Assembly: GCA_020854255.1 (NCBI GenBank)
Contig: JADZFV010000134.1
Coordinates: 1 to 48,328, forward strand
DNA from: Candidatus Melainabacteria bacterium
Lineage (GTDB): Bacteria; Cyanobacteriota; Vampirovibrionia; Obscuribacterales; Obscuribacteraceae
DNA: 48,328 nt
Direction of reading: 5' to 3'
The position numbers were made by a program, and so were the translations under genes. This document shows positions 1-8,498 of the stretch, piece after piece (position 1 is the stretch's first letter; the number at the start of each line of letters is the position of its first letter). The notes beneath the pieces were generated by a model. That model had not been told where the DNA came from, ran no database searches, and saw only the letters and a program-made list of their open reading frames with translations.

Positions 1-528
1 GATCTCGGTGCCGCTTTGAAAGAGGATGCAAAACGGCTGGCTGAAAGAAACTCCATGAATCTCAACTGGCTTAAGACTGCGACACCTAGGATCATCTCCT
101 GTGATGTCGGCACTCTTAAAGACTCCGATTCGAATGTGTTGATGCAGGAAGGATTCGAAGAGTTGAAGGTTCAAGATCTGGAAAAAAACTATATTAACAG
201 GACCAGCAAATTGTACAAAGGCAATATAGATGCGCGTCTCCCATCACCAGATGATGATCTGCACTTTCGTTTTTCCGCCCTTCCTGCACCTGTTAAAGGC
301 ACCATATCCGGTGCGCGCTTATTGTCGGATGAGAAATTCGAACCACAATCCCAAATCGACCTGCAAACCCCAAAAATAAGCTTTGGAGGAAAAATTCCCT
401 GTGCCGTGCGTCTTAGACTCAGTACCCAGGTAACGGCAAGCGGAAAAGGGGAATTGTCTGGTAATGTGGCAAATAGTAGTGTAGCCCTCACGGATGGGGG
501 CAGCCCCGCCCCCGATGAGGAGCCTTGA
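1..528 (+). CDS. C-terminal part of an unknown protein (5' end outside window)
   Basis: The reading frame is open from base 1, so the gene begins upstream and only about 175 C-terminal residues are visible. I do not recognise a family. The visible part is hydrophilic. It has a stretch rich in Gly, Ser and Thr with alternating polar/hydrophobic residues around VTASGKGELSGNV, which suggests beta strands, and it ends in an acidic/proline tail (PAPDEEP). No membrane segment or catalytic motif is seen. The stop lies 3 bases before the ATG of the TPR gene downstream, so the two are very probably co-transcribed. A TTG at base 16 could be read as a start but has no supporting ribosome-binding site in view. 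Confidence 0.6.
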   Translation, partial: DLGAALKEDAKRLAERNSMNLNWLKTATPRIISCDVGTLKDSDSNVLMQEGFEELKVQDLEKNYINRTSKLYKGNIDARLPSPDDDLHFRFSALPAPVKGTISGARLLSDEKFEPQSQIDLQTPKISFGGKIPCAVRLRLSTQVTASGKGELSGNVANSSVALTDGGSPAPDEEP

Positions 529-531
529 TCG

Positions 532-1719
532 ATGGCTAAAAGCGAGCAGATTTCGAAAGTGGACGACCTGTATGCCCAGGGGAAATACCAGGAAGCTGCC
601 TCAGAGTGCTCCCGGATGCTCGATGGCTTGAAGGATGGCTCCGGCGAGCAGGCGCTTACCTTGCTCAAGCTCGGTAAATTGCATGACAAATTGCACAACC
701 TTGAAAAGGCCATCGATTGCCTGAGAAAGTCTCTGAAGATTTCCTGCAAAGTTTTTGGCGAAAACAATGAAAAAACAGCCGAAGCCATGTCGGCACTTGC
801 CCTGGCGCTTGCCGCTCATGGCGAAACGAACGAAGCTGAATCCCTGGTAGAGGATGCCACAAGGATTCGCTGCAACGCGTGCGGAGTGGACAGCCCGGAA
901 GCTGCCGATGCGTATGACGACATGGGGCTCGTGCATTTGAGTTGCGGTCACCCACAGGAAGCAGAAAAAAGTCTGGTTAAATCAATGGGCATCAGACGCC
1001 GTTCGCCAGGAAAGATGCATAAAGACTATGCAATTTCGCTCAGGCACACTGCCATTCTCAGGCAAAAAGAAGGCAAAGCTTCGCTGTCGGAACCGCTGCT
1101 CAATCAATCTGTCGACATTTTGCAGCGCCAGCTAGGTAAGGACCATCCCGAAGTCGGTGCCTCGCTTGACCTTCTGGCGGAACAGCAATTCGATAGAAAA
1201 AGACCGATCGAAGCAGAAAAAAATTGGCTGCGTGTCAGAGACATCCTTGCGCCGGCTCTGCCTGAAGAACATCCTCAACGCATTTCGGTTCTCAATCGCC
1301 TGGCAGCATGCGCTCTAATTTTGCGAAGTGCAGACGAAGCCGCCCAACTCTACACTCAAGCTTTGGAAATTTGTGACAGAGCCTACGATGAAGACACTAT
1401 ATTCAAGTTGGATTCCGTGCTGGGTCTCGGTTTGACTTACTTGAGAGATTATCAGTTTGCTCTGGCAGAACCGCATGTAAAACGTGGACTGCGCATGATC
1501 GAAGGTTTGAGCGCAAAAGAAATGCGCCTGGAAAACCTATTGATCGACAAACTCTTGACGATTTACATTTTCCAGGGCAAATTCGCAGATGCATTATTGC
1601 TTTTACCTAACTCACTGAGAGCCAAGCACACTGCCGAATTCCACGACACGATGGACAGCATATATCAGCTCGCCAATGTGATCAGAAAGGCAATCGGAAA
1701 AGAGCCTCTAAAACACTAG
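532..1719 (+). CDS. TPR-repeat protein (kinesin light chain-like repeats)
   Basis: The 395-residue protein consists almost entirely of about 42-residue helical repeats of the TPR_10/TPR_12 (kinesin light chain) type. Examples are the segments around LLKLGKLHDKLHNLEKAIDC, AAHGETNEAESL, HLSCGHPQEAEKSL and ILRSADEAAQLYTQALEI, often followed by the G-x-x-H/N-P/E turn seen in GKDHPEVGASL. Such repeats form a superhelical scaffold for protein-protein contacts. No signal peptide or membrane helix is present, so it is probably cytoplasmic. The partner is unknown. It starts 3 bases after the preceding gene, suggesting an operon, and runs convergently into the secreted-protein gene ending at 1742 with only 22 bases between them. 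No function beyond scaffolding can be inferred. Confidence 0.8.
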   Translation: MAKSEQISKVDDLYAQGKYQEAASECSRMLDGLKDGSGEQALTLLKLGKLHDKLHNLEKAIDCLRKSLKISCKVFGENNEKTAEAMSALALALAAHGETNEAESLVEDATRIRCNACGVDSPEAADAYDDMGLVHLSCGHPQEAEKSLVKSMGIRRRSPGKMHKDYAISLRHTAILRQKEGKASLSEPLLNQSVDILQRQLGKDHPEVGASLDLLAEQQFDRKRPIEAEKNWLRVRDILAPALPEEHPQRISVLNRLAACALILRSADEAAQLYTQALEICDRAYDEDTIFKLDSVLGLGLTYLRDYQFALAEPHVKRGLRMIEGLSAKEMRLENLLIDKLLTIYIFQGKFADALLLLPNSLRAKHTAEFHDTMDSIYQLANVIRKAIGKEPLKH

Positions 1720-1741
1720 GTGTAACTCGTTCGCCTTTAGG

Positions 1742-2785
1742 TTAGAAGCGAATCTTGCGAATAGCCATATTGGTTGCGCGTGCTGCTCCGATGCTGATAC
1801 CGCGATTTATGTTGCGATTCAAGGCTTTGTTCACAGATCTGTTTATCGTTTTTGGAACACCGGTCAGCACGTTGGGACTGTGCGATTTGGTCCGGAAAAA
1901 TGATTGATTGACTCCGCCGCCTGGCGCCGCAGCGCCAGGTGTCGGTCGCTTCGGCATGATATTCATGAGTACTTCCATAAGGCCGCCGGCTCCACCCATT
2001 CCACCGAGTGCGCCGCCCAATCCACCCAGGCCTCCCATACCGCCCATTGGGTTACCACCCATACCGTTCAGGCCGCCGTTCATTCCTCCATTCAAAGGAC
2101 CGCCCATGCCACCACCCATCGGGTTGTTCAGTCCGCCGCCATTCATGTCACCTATGCCACCGCCATTATTGACTGTACGGTCGCGCTCAACACCACCCTG
2201 AAGTTGGGTACTTGTATTGTTGCCGCCCATATTTTGTTCTTGCTGCAAGACATCGCCCAGAGTCGCGTTTGAACCACCGCCTGAGCCGCTGGTTTGCCAG
2301 CCGGACAAGCCCTGTGACCCGCCGCTTGTGCCGGAACCGCCGCCGCTTGTGCCCGTTTGCCAGCCGGACAAGCCCTGCGACCCGCCGCTTGTGCTGGATC
2401 CGCCGCCGCTCGTGCCCGTTTGCCAGCCGGATAAGCCCTGCGACCCGCCGCTTATGCCGGAACCGCCGTCGCTTGTGCCCGTTTGCCAGCCGGACAAGCC
2501 CTGTCCTTTGGAGGAGAAATCGCTGGAGAAATCATCAGTTCTTAGTGGAGGCGCCGATGACGCTTTGCTGGACGTGTTCGTTTTTTTTGCCGGAGCCTTG
2601 CCTGCTGAAAGATAACTTCCAGGCGGAGTCGAAGACCAATTGGGGTCAGGCGCTGACGGACTGGTCGAAGACTGCCAGTCGGATAAACCTTGTTGAGCAA
2701 AGACCGGAGAAGCAATAAACACTCCGCAGGAAATCGCGGCAAGAATTCGGCTGCTCGACGCAGACCTATCCCTAAACCTGATCAT
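1742..2785 (-). CDS. Secreted low-complexity protein with 21-residue SGWQT repeats
   Basis: The 347-residue protein begins with a signal peptide (hydrophobic stretch ILAAISCGVFIASPVFA, probable cleavage after residue 30). A Ser/Pro-rich region follows, then four tandem 21-residue units starting QGLSGWQT (residues 95-178), a very Gly/Met/Asn-rich stretch (about 205-270), and a basic C-terminal part ending AIRKIRF. No known domain is recognised; it is likely exported, surface or envelope material. The start is supported by GGAG upstream of the ATG. A TTGACA-type promoter lies just upstream, and the gene follows another secreted low-complexity gene and ctpA on the same strand. Both secreted proteins end in an Arg-x-Ile/Phe-Arg-Phe tail, which may be a sorting or processing signal. 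Confidence 0.75.
   Translation of the reverse strand: MIRFRDRSASSSRILAAISCGVFIASPVFAQQGLSDWQSSTSPSAPDPNWSSTPPGSYLSAGKAPAKKTNTSSKASSAPPLRTDDFSSDFSSKGQGLSGWQTGTSDGGSGISGGSQGLSGWQTGTSGGGSSTSGGSQGLSGWQTGTSGGGSGTSGGSQGLSGWQTSGSGGGSNATLGDVLQQEQNMGGNNTSTQLQGGVERDRTVNNGGGIGDMNGGGLNNPMGGGMGGPLNGGMNGGLNGMGGNPMGGMGGLGGLGGALGGMGGAGGLMEVLMNIMPKRPTPGAAAPGGGVNQSFFRTKSHSPNVLTGVPKTINRSVNKALNRNINRGISIGAARATNMAIRKIRF
2252..2503 (-). repeat. Four tandem 63-bp coding repeats
   Basis: Four in-frame copies of a 63-base unit encode the 21-residue repeat beginning QGLSGWQT. The DNA copies are nearly identical: the segment gtttgccagccgga or a close variant recurs every 63 bases from 2292. This suggests recent expansion or homogenisation. 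The fourth unit (nearest 2252) is the most divergent at its C-terminal end. Confidence 0.9.
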
Positions 2786-2813
2786 TTATCTTCTCCACTA
2801 GTAAGTAGTTCGT

Positions 2814-2842
2814 ATCTAATACCTAAATGCACAACTTGTCAA
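2814..2842 (-). promoter_or_regulatory. Candidate promoter for the SGWQT-repeat gene
   Basis: On the minus strand a perfect TTGACA (2837-2842) is followed after 17 bases by TTAGAT (2814-2819), or after 18 by TAGATA. This lies 29 bases or more before the ATG at 2785. A small inverted repeat, TCGGCA-N3-TGCCGA (2864-2878), sits just upstream of the -35 and could be an operator or a weak stem after the preceding gene. The -10 match is poor, so the call is tentative. Confidence 0.4.
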
Positions 2843-2897
2843 GATTTCCGACTGTAGCTATTATCGGCACTTTGCCGACGGTTTGAGTGAAATTCAT

Positions 2898-3911
2898 TCA
2901 AAAGCGAAACATGCGCATCCCTTGATTGAGGATGTTATTCATCATGCTTCCGCCACCCATTGTCCCCATTGGAGCCCCAAGCAAACCCGGCGAACCCATC
3001 ATCGGATAGCCCATGGGTGCGGCGCCGTAGGGCATTCCATATCCACCGCCATAAGGCATTCCATATCCGCCACCATAAGGCATTCCATAGCCACCCATAC
3101 CCATGCCGCCAGGAGCCATCATCGAGTTTTTCACTATATTGAGCAGACCGGTACCTACTTTTTCAGCTGTGGATGGTGCTTGAACATTTTTGGCAGGATT
3201 TTGCTGAAAGGTTTCATTCAGCTCATCCATGCTTGGATAGCCTTCGTTGGGAGGGGGGGTAGGAACTTGATTTTCCACAGGCGGGGGTGCATAGGATTGA
3301 GTCGCCTGTCCCTGCAAGTTAGGTTGCTGATTTTGATAATTCCAATTTTGCCCTTGCTGCTGTTGATACTGCGGCGCCGCTCCATATTGAAGAGGAGCAC
3401 TTGTAGGGAGCGGACCGTAATTAGCTGGTGGTGCACCTCCTGAGTAATTCGGTTGTTGACCGTACATGCCCTGTGGAGGCTGCTGCTGTATTGCCTGCAA
3501 GGGAGAGCCTTGCCACTGCTGTGGCGGCATCGTGCCTTGATACAGAGGATACTGATTGGGAGCGCTTCCGGCAGGACCCATTCCCTGACCTTGAGGTGGT
3601 GCCCATTGACCGTTTACAGCTGCTTGCCCGCTCCTTTGACCGGGAGCACCTGAAGCTCCTGCAGCTCCTGGTGGTAAGCCGGTTTGAGGAGGTTGCCCCT
3701 GCCACTGCAAGGGTGGGGTGCTCTGGTATTGCTGCTGGTATTGCTGATATGGAGCCTGCGGCGGTGCGTTTTGCTGAGCAATGAATAGCTTACTATCAGG
3801 CTGAGCAAACCCAGGCGACGCATAAAAACCTAAGCAGAAAAAAGCGGAAAGAAGAGTCAAATCGACTCCTCGCTTCCGTTCTATCTTTTGCACTTCACTG
3901 GATGGTTTCAT
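2898..3911 (-). CDS. Secreted Pro/Gln/Gly-rich protein with GGYGMPYG repeats
   Basis: The protein has 337 residues from the ATG at 3911. That start is preferred over a longer frame because AAAGGA lies just upstream and the longer version would overlap the end of ctpA. A signal peptide is visible (LTLLSAFFCLGFYASPGFA, cleavage about residue 36). The mature part is dominated by Pro and Gln (PQAPYQQYQQQYQ-type segments), then carries three GGYGMPYG repeats and ends with GMRMFRF. No enzymatic domain is seen; it is probably extracellular or envelope-associated. It starts 28 bases after ctpA on the same strand, so co-expression with that periplasmic tail-specific protease is likely. The C-terminal tail resembles that of the next secreted protein (ending IRKIRF). 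Confidence 0.75.
   Translation of the reverse strand: MKPSSEVQKIERKRGVDLTLLSAFFCLGFYASPGFAQPDSKLFIAQQNAPPQAPYQQYQQQYQSTPPLQWQGQPPQTGLPPGAAGASGAPGQRSGQAAVNGQWAPPQGQGMGPAGSAPNQYPLYQGTMPPQQWQGSPLQAIQQQPPQGMYGQQPNYSGGAPPANYGPLPTSAPLQYGAAPQYQQQQGQNWNYQNQQPNLQGQATQSYAPPPVENQVPTPPPNEGYPSMDELNETFQQNPAKNVQAPSTAEKVGTGLLNIVKNSMMAPGGMGMGGYGMPYGGGYGMPYGGGYGMPYGAAPMGYPMMGSPGLLGAPMGTMGGGSMMNNILNQGMRMFRF
3028..3096 (-). repeat. Three 24-bp coding repeats (GGYGMPYG)
   Basis: Near-identical 24-base units containing ggcattccatatcc(a/g)cc recur in tandem and encode GGYGMPYG three times within the secreted Pro/Gln/Gly-rich protein. The repeat is coding low complexity, not a mobile or CRISPR repeat. Confidence 0.8.
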
Positions 3912-3939
3912 GATCCATCCTTTCAAAAAATGAGTTGTA

Positions 3940-5145
3940 CTACTTACTGAAGCTGATATTGCTAGTTCTGACAGGTTTTTTCGAAGAAGCAATCATCACT
4001 TTGAGCTGAGCCATAGCTGCGCTGTCTTGACCTTCTTTGTCGGCTTTGCATTCGATGTCCGGCTTAACGCCAACTTTGTTGATGTCTGAGCCATCCGGAG
4101 TGAGGTAGCGGGAGACCGTTATGTGAATTGCTGCGCCACCGGGAAGGCGGTTGATTTCTTGCACGAGGCCTTTGCCGTAGGTGCGAGTGCCGACAATTTT
4201 TGCCCTGGTGTTGTCTTTCAGCGCACCAGCCAGAATTTCCGAGGCGCTGGCGCTTTCTTCATCAACCAGCACAACGATTGGTTGACGTGTTAAAGGGTCG
4301 CCTGAGGCCACATCTGCGTGACGTCCGTGGCGGCTGATAGTGCTGACGATAGTTCCTTTTTCAAGGAGCATGTCGGCAATTTCGAGGGCGTTGGAAAGTA
4401 ATCCGCCCGGATTGTCTCTGAGGTCAACTATCAATCCGTCACAGCTGGAAAGTTTTGCCAGTGCGGCGCGAAACTCTTTGGAAGCATCGTTGGAAATAAA
4501 TGTAGAGAGGGTGATTTGCCCGATCTTGCCGCCTTCCAGGAGCTTGGTGGAAACTGCGTGGATGGCAATTTCTTGCCTTACTATTGTGAACCTCTTGGTG
4601 TCGTCTGAACGCTTAACGCTGATGTTTACCGGGGTGCCGGCCTTGCCGCGGATTTTTTCTGCGGCTTGCTCGGGGGTGATGCCAACTGCGTTCGAGCCGT
4701 CGATTTCAACGATTTCGTCTTTTGCTCTCATGCCTGCCGTCTCAGCCGGTCCGCCTTCTATCGTGCGGGTGACGATCAGGTGTTGTTCTTTCTGCTGCAG
4801 GTTGACGCCGATACCGACTATGCGGGCGTCGATGGCGTCATTCTCATCCTGAAACGCGCGTGGATCGAGGAAGCGGGTGTATGGGTCGTTGAGCGTTTCG
4901 AGCATCGACTTGATGTAACGGAACGCATCGGCATTGGTGTGGATTTGCCCGTCGTATTTGTGTTCGAGCTCACCCCAGTTCTTGCCTGCCATGTTGGCGT
5001 CGAAGTAATTGTCTCTCACGAGCTGCCAGGCGCGGTGGTAAATTTCTACCGGCTGCGACCTGTGACCCGAAGCAGGTTGGTACAGCATCGAAACAACGAA
5101 AAATGCAGACAAAAACAAAGCGCTTAAGCGCTTAACGTGTTTCAT
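3940..5145 (-). CDS. ctpA: Carboxy-terminal processing protease, S41 family
   Basis: The protein has 401 residues from the ATG at 5145. A GTG 39 bases upstream gives a longer frame but adds residues before the signal peptide. The order is signal peptide (LSALFLSAFFVVSMLYQPASG), N-terminal helical region, PDZ domain (about 108-185, with GIGV and the AGMRAKDEIVEIDG loop), then the S41 peptidase core. SASASE (298-303) contains the nucleophilic Ser, and Lys325 in RTYGKG completes the Ser/Lys dyad. Such enzymes recognise C-terminal tails of exported proteins through the PDZ domain and cleave them in the periplasm. Downstream on the same strand lie two secreted low-complexity genes, the first after only 28 bases; they are natural candidates for clients. 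Confidence 0.93.
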   Translation of the reverse strand: MKHVKRLSALFLSAFFVVSMLYQPASGHRSQPVEIYHRAWQLVRDNYFDANMAGKNWGELEHKYDGQIHTNADAFRYIKSMLETLNDPYTRFLDPRAFQDENDAIDARIVGIGVNLQQKEQHLIVTRTIEGGPAETAGMRAKDEIVEIDGSNAVGITPEQAAEKIRGKAGTPVNISVKRSDDTKRFTIVRQEIAIHAVSTKLLEGGKIGQITLSTFISNDASKEFRAALAKLSSCDGLIVDLRDNPGGLLSNALEIADMLLEKGTIVSTISRHGRHADVASGDPLTRQPIVVLVDEESASASEILAGALKDNTRAKIVGTRTYGKGLVQEINRLPGGAAIHITVSRYLTPDGSDINKVGVKPDIECKADKEGQDSAAMAQLKVMIASSKKPVRTSNISFSK

Positions 5146-5182
5146 AGGGAACCACACCAGGCGAAAATTGTATGAAAAGACC

Positions 5183-5200
5183 ACCGCTCAGTGGAGCGGT
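5183..5200 (-). terminator. Possible terminator after the ubiD-family gene
   Basis: On the minus strand a 7-bp GC-rich stem (ACCGCTC / GAGCGGT, loop of 4) is followed by GGTCTTTT. A second 6-bp stem (GGACCC-type, 5206-5227) lies just before it. Both fall between the UbiD gene and the ctpA ATG, so they may end the upstream transcript or structure the ctpA leader. The U-run is short. Confidence 0.35.
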
Positions 5201-5298
5201 TTGTCGACCCCGTGCAAATTTGGGGTCCGTAAAGGTCTTATGCCACGATCAAGCTAGTTTCAACACTTTTTTCAAAAAAACATCTCTTTACAACACAT

Positions 5299-6882
5299 TC
5301 AGCGCTTAATCGCCTCAGGTGAGCGTGCCACGGCGCTCAAGCCATATTCCTCCCAGCGGGTAGACACCTTCTTCTTGATATCTTCGCGCATTTCCAAAGG
5401 CTTCGGCCAATCTCTCTCGAATCCCTCTGCGCGCCATTTGCGCGTGGCATCAATACCGACTTTGCTGCCATAGCCCAGAAGAGGGCAGGCATGGTCGAGA
5501 ATATCGAGCGGACCTTCTACAAACATCATGTCTCTTTTCGGGTCGGTATTACCAAAAACATGCAGAGCAACCTGAGAAAGGTTCTGGACGTCGACGTCTT
5601 TATCGAGAATTATGGCGAACTTAGTGAACATCAGCTGACCCAGTCCCCACAAAGCGCTCATTACCTTTCGGGCATGCCCGGGAAAACGCTTGTCGATAGC
5701 CAGAATTACACAGTTGTGGAAAACACCCTCCCACGGAAGATTCATATCCACTATTTCCGGAACCAGCATTTGCACCATAGGCAAGAATATACGCTCTGTA
5801 GCTTTGCCTAGATAGCAGTCTTCTTGAGGTGGTATGCCTACTATGGTCGTTTGGTAGATAGGGTTCTTCCTGTGTGTGACAGCCGTCACATGCATAACTG
5901 GAAACAAGCCGGCCAAACTATAAAAGCCTGTGTGATCCCCGAATGGACCCTCTTCTTTTAGCTCCGACTGGTCCACATATCCTTCTATTACAATCTCCGC
6001 GTTAGAAGGTACTTCCAGATCTATGGTTTTGCATTTGGTTAAACGAACAGGGCTCTGTCTCAAGAACCCCGCAAATAAAAGCTCATCTATATCAGGCGGC
6101 AGAGGGGCAGTGGCCGCATAAGTCACAGCCGGGTCGGAGCCGAGCACAATCGCCACTTCCAGTCGCTTTTTCACGTTATCAACTTCCTTCGTCTGGAAGA
6201 ATGTTCCGTAATTAGGCGGCTCTGTCCCGCGTGAGCCATCCGTCCATTCGCCTTTGGCGTCGCGACGGGACTCCTCAAAGTGCTTTGCACCATCATGATG
6301 CTTGTGCCAGTGCATTCCGGTCAGGTCATTTCCGTATTTTTGTAAACGATAGACGCCCAGGTTTCGAATTCCTGTTTTCGGATCGCGGGTTATGACCACA
6401 CCCAGGGTGACAAATGCCCCGGCATCTTCCGGCCAGCATTTGATAATCGGCAGTTTGTCCAGCATCGGCTCTGCAGGATCGGTGATCACAACTTCCTGAC
6501 AGGGCGCAGGCTGACTGGAAAGTTTGGGCGGAAATTTGGCCACATCCATAAGAGTGGGCAGCAGAGCCAGTTTTTCCATGAAGCTCTCCGGCACCTTCGG
6601 TTTGATTAAGTGACGGATACGCTCGGCAATGTCGTCGAGACTTTCTGTTTCAAGTGCCAGACAGATACGCTTCATCGAGCCGAAGGCATTGATCAAAACC
6701 GGAATGTCGTAGCCTTTCACGTTTGTGAAAAGCAATGCCTTATTGGAACCGTCGAGGGACTTGCTCACACGATCTGTGATTTCGGCGATTTCCAAATCAG
6801 TCGAAACAGGCGCGTCGACTCTTATCAGCTCGCCGTGCCGGTCCAGCTCCTCTATGAAAGCTCTCAGGTCGTTGTATCCCAT
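5299..6882 (-). CDS. UbiD-family decarboxylase, possibly of menaquinone synthesis
   Basis: The 527-residue length fits the UbiD family, prenylated-FMN-dependent (de)carboxylases of aromatic and unsaturated acids. Family motifs are visible: LGVYRLQ (175-181), GMHWHKHH (189-196), the AEIVIEG segment (about 295-301) and EGPFGDHTGFY (311-321). Members act in ubiquinone synthesis (UbiD) or, in organisms with the futalosine route, are proposed to decarboxylate a naphthoate intermediate of menaquinone. Because mqnA lies in the same window, the menaquinone role is the better guess, but family membership alone cannot settle the substrate. A UbiX-type flavin prenyltransferase partner would be required and is not present here. 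It is transcribed alone or with the genes upstream on the minus strand. Confidence 0.88.
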   Translation of the reverse strand: MGYNDLRAFIEELDRHGELIRVDAPVSTDLEIAEITDRVSKSLDGSNKALLFTNVKGYDIPVLINAFGSMKRICLALETESLDDIAERIRHLIKPKVPESFMEKLALLPTLMDVAKFPPKLSSQPAPCQEVVITDPAEPMLDKLPIIKCWPEDAGAFVTLGVVITRDPKTGIRNLGVYRLQKYGNDLTGMHWHKHHDGAKHFEESRRDAKGEWTDGSRGTEPPNYGTFFQTKEVDNVKKRLEVAIVLGSDPAVTYAATAPLPPDIDELLFAGFLRQSPVRLTKCKTIDLEVPSNAEIVIEGYVDQSELKEEGPFGDHTGFYSLAGLFPVMHVTAVTHRKNPIYQTTIVGIPPQEDCYLGKATERIFLPMVQMLVPEIVDMNLPWEGVFHNCVILAIDKRFPGHARKVMSALWGLGQLMFTKFAIILDKDVDVQNLSQVALHVFGNTDPKRDMMFVEGPLDILDHACPLLGYGSKVGIDATRKWRAEGFERDWPKPLEMREDIKKKVSTRWEEYGLSAVARSPEAIKR

Positions 6883-7062
6883 GAATTAATCTGCCTCTTT
6901 TACGCCCTTTGCGGCGGGAAAAACGTTATTTTAGCTACAAAAACCACAGGGGCCGGAGAAAAGAGGATAAATATGAACCGGGCTGGCATTTATTAATCGA
7001 GCTCGGCCTTCAAATCGAACAGCGATAAGATAAGGGCTGGATATCCATAAGGCCCACAAAAC

Positions 7063-8496
7063 CTAGCGAATTCCGCTCATCAGTCTGCGCACTGTCGGCG
7101 TCAAAATCCAGAGAATGGCTGCGGCCAGGAATAAGAAGCCGCCCATGGACCCAAACATTTTGATCAATGTGGTGGTGCTGTTTTCATCGAAAAACCCTGC
7201 CAGGTAGCCGGCCAGGAAATTTCCACAAGCCGTAGCCAGCATCCAGACACCCATTGTGCTTGAGGCAAAGCGGGGCGGAGCAAGTTTTGTCACTGTCGAT
7301 AATCCCACAGGACTGAGACACATTTCTCCCAGCACTTGAAGCAAATACGAAATGCACAGCCATAAGGGGCTGACTCTACCATTTGCAGCCAGTATCGATG
7401 CGGGCACCATTATCGCGATCCCCGCTGCCAAAAGGGCCAGACCAATTGCGAATTTGGCCGGGCTGGAAGGCTGGTGGCGCCCCATCTTCACCCACAGTAC
7501 AGAAAACGTGGGCGCCAGAATAATGCAATAAACGGCAGGCAATGTTTGAAACCAACTGGAAGGAAACTTCCATCCGGCCATCGAACAATCGGTCAATTTG
7601 TCGGCAAAGAGATTTAGACTTGAGCCGTCTTGCTCGTATACGGCCCAGAACAATGCGGCAAAACAAAACAAAATGGCAATGGCGCCCAATCTGTTCCACT
7701 CTTGCGTGGTCAGGGGCAACTTTTCCACCGCCTGCTGCGGCGCCGCATCAGACGTTTTAAGGTCAGTGCCGGAAAGAGATTTCACCGGTTTGGCACCTTT
7801 GCTTCCCAGTCGTTTGTATTGGAACAAGAAATGCGCAAGACCGATGAGCATTCCTACTCCGGCGGCGGCAAATCCAAAATGCCAGCTGTCGGAGGCCTTG
7901 AATCCGTATCCGACAATAAAATTTTTGAACTGATCGCTCTGTGCAAGATAGCCGCATACAAGCGGCGACAGTGCGGCGCCGATATTGATGCCCATGTAGA
8001 AAATTGAAAAGCCGCCGTCTCTGCGGTCGTCATCGGCGCTGTAAAGAGTTCCCAATAATGTACTGATATTTGGCTTGAGCAACCCGGTGCCGAGAATAAT
8101 CAGTAGCAGCCCGCCGTAAAAAGCGTAAATGGAATGAATGGCCAGGGTGAAATGACCGAGGGCGATGATGCTGCCGCCGATCAGAATGCACATTTTTGCG
8201 CCGAGAAATTTATCGGCAATCAAGCCGCCCGGGATCGAGGTGACATAGACGCTCGAGGTGTACACACCATATATAGTGGCAGCGGTTCTGGTATCCAGTG
8301 CCATGCCACCGTCCGCAATCGTTGCCACCATATACAGCATCAAAATTGCGCGCATGCCGTAATAGCTGAATCGTTCCCACAATTCGGTAAAAAACAAGGT
8401 GGTCAGTCCATTTGGATGCCCCCACAATCCGGCTGAATCAGACAGACTATCAGCATTGTTGGCTGGCAATGATTCTTCAGAAACGAGTGTCGACAT
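7063..8496 (-). CDS. POT/PTR-family proton-coupled oligopeptide transporter
   Basis: The 477-residue integral membrane protein belongs to the major facilitator superfamily, POT (PTR2) family. The family signature ELWERFSYYGMRAIL lies near the N terminus (about 38-52; ExxERFxYYG couples proton and peptide movement). About 12-14 hydrophobic helices follow, including GLLLIILGTGLLKPNIST, the second POT signature region. The usual substrates are di- and tripeptides driven by the proton gradient across the inner membrane. It starts 2 bases after the stop of the cytidine deaminase-like gene on the same strand, implying an operon. Substrate details cannot be read from the sequence. Confidence 0.9.
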   Translation of the reverse strand: MSTLVSEESLPANNADSLSDSAGLWGHPNGLTTLFFTELWERFSYYGMRAILMLYMVATIADGGMALDTRTAATIYGVYTSSVYVTSIPGGLIADKFLGAKMCILIGGSIIALGHFTLAIHSIYAFYGGLLLIILGTGLLKPNISTLLGTLYSADDDRRDGGFSIFYMGINIGAALSPLVCGYLAQSDQFKNFIVGYGFKASDSWHFGFAAAGVGMLIGLAHFLFQYKRLGSKGAKPVKSLSGTDLKTSDAAPQQAVEKLPLTTQEWNRLGAIAILFCFAALFWAVYEQDGSSLNLFADKLTDCSMAGWKFPSSWFQTLPAVYCIILAPTFSVLWVKMGRHQPSSPAKFAIGLALLAAGIAIMVPASILAANGRVSPLWLCISYLLQVLGEMCLSPVGLSTVTKLAPPRFASSTMGVWMLATACGNFLAGYLAGFFDENSTTTLIKMFGSMGGFLFLAAAILWILTPTVRRLMSGIR

Positions 8497-8498
8497 TA

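Noticed and set aside
2252-2503. Regular 63-bp repeats considered as a CRISPR array
   Set aside because: The repeats are directly adjoining, in frame and code for a 21-residue motif in a secreted protein; there are no unique spacers or cas genes.
2217-2615. A Pro-rich plus-strand frame of 132 codons
   Set aside because: It is the antisense of the Gly/Ser-rich SGWQT repeats; proline-rich antisense frames arise automatically from such repeats.
5117-5132. A 16-bp palindrome AAGCGCTTAAGCGCTT
   Set aside because: It lies inside the signal-peptide coding part of ctpA (Lys-Arg-Leu-Ser-Ala), where codon constraints can produce it by chance. It does not share the ACCG-N4-CGGT core.
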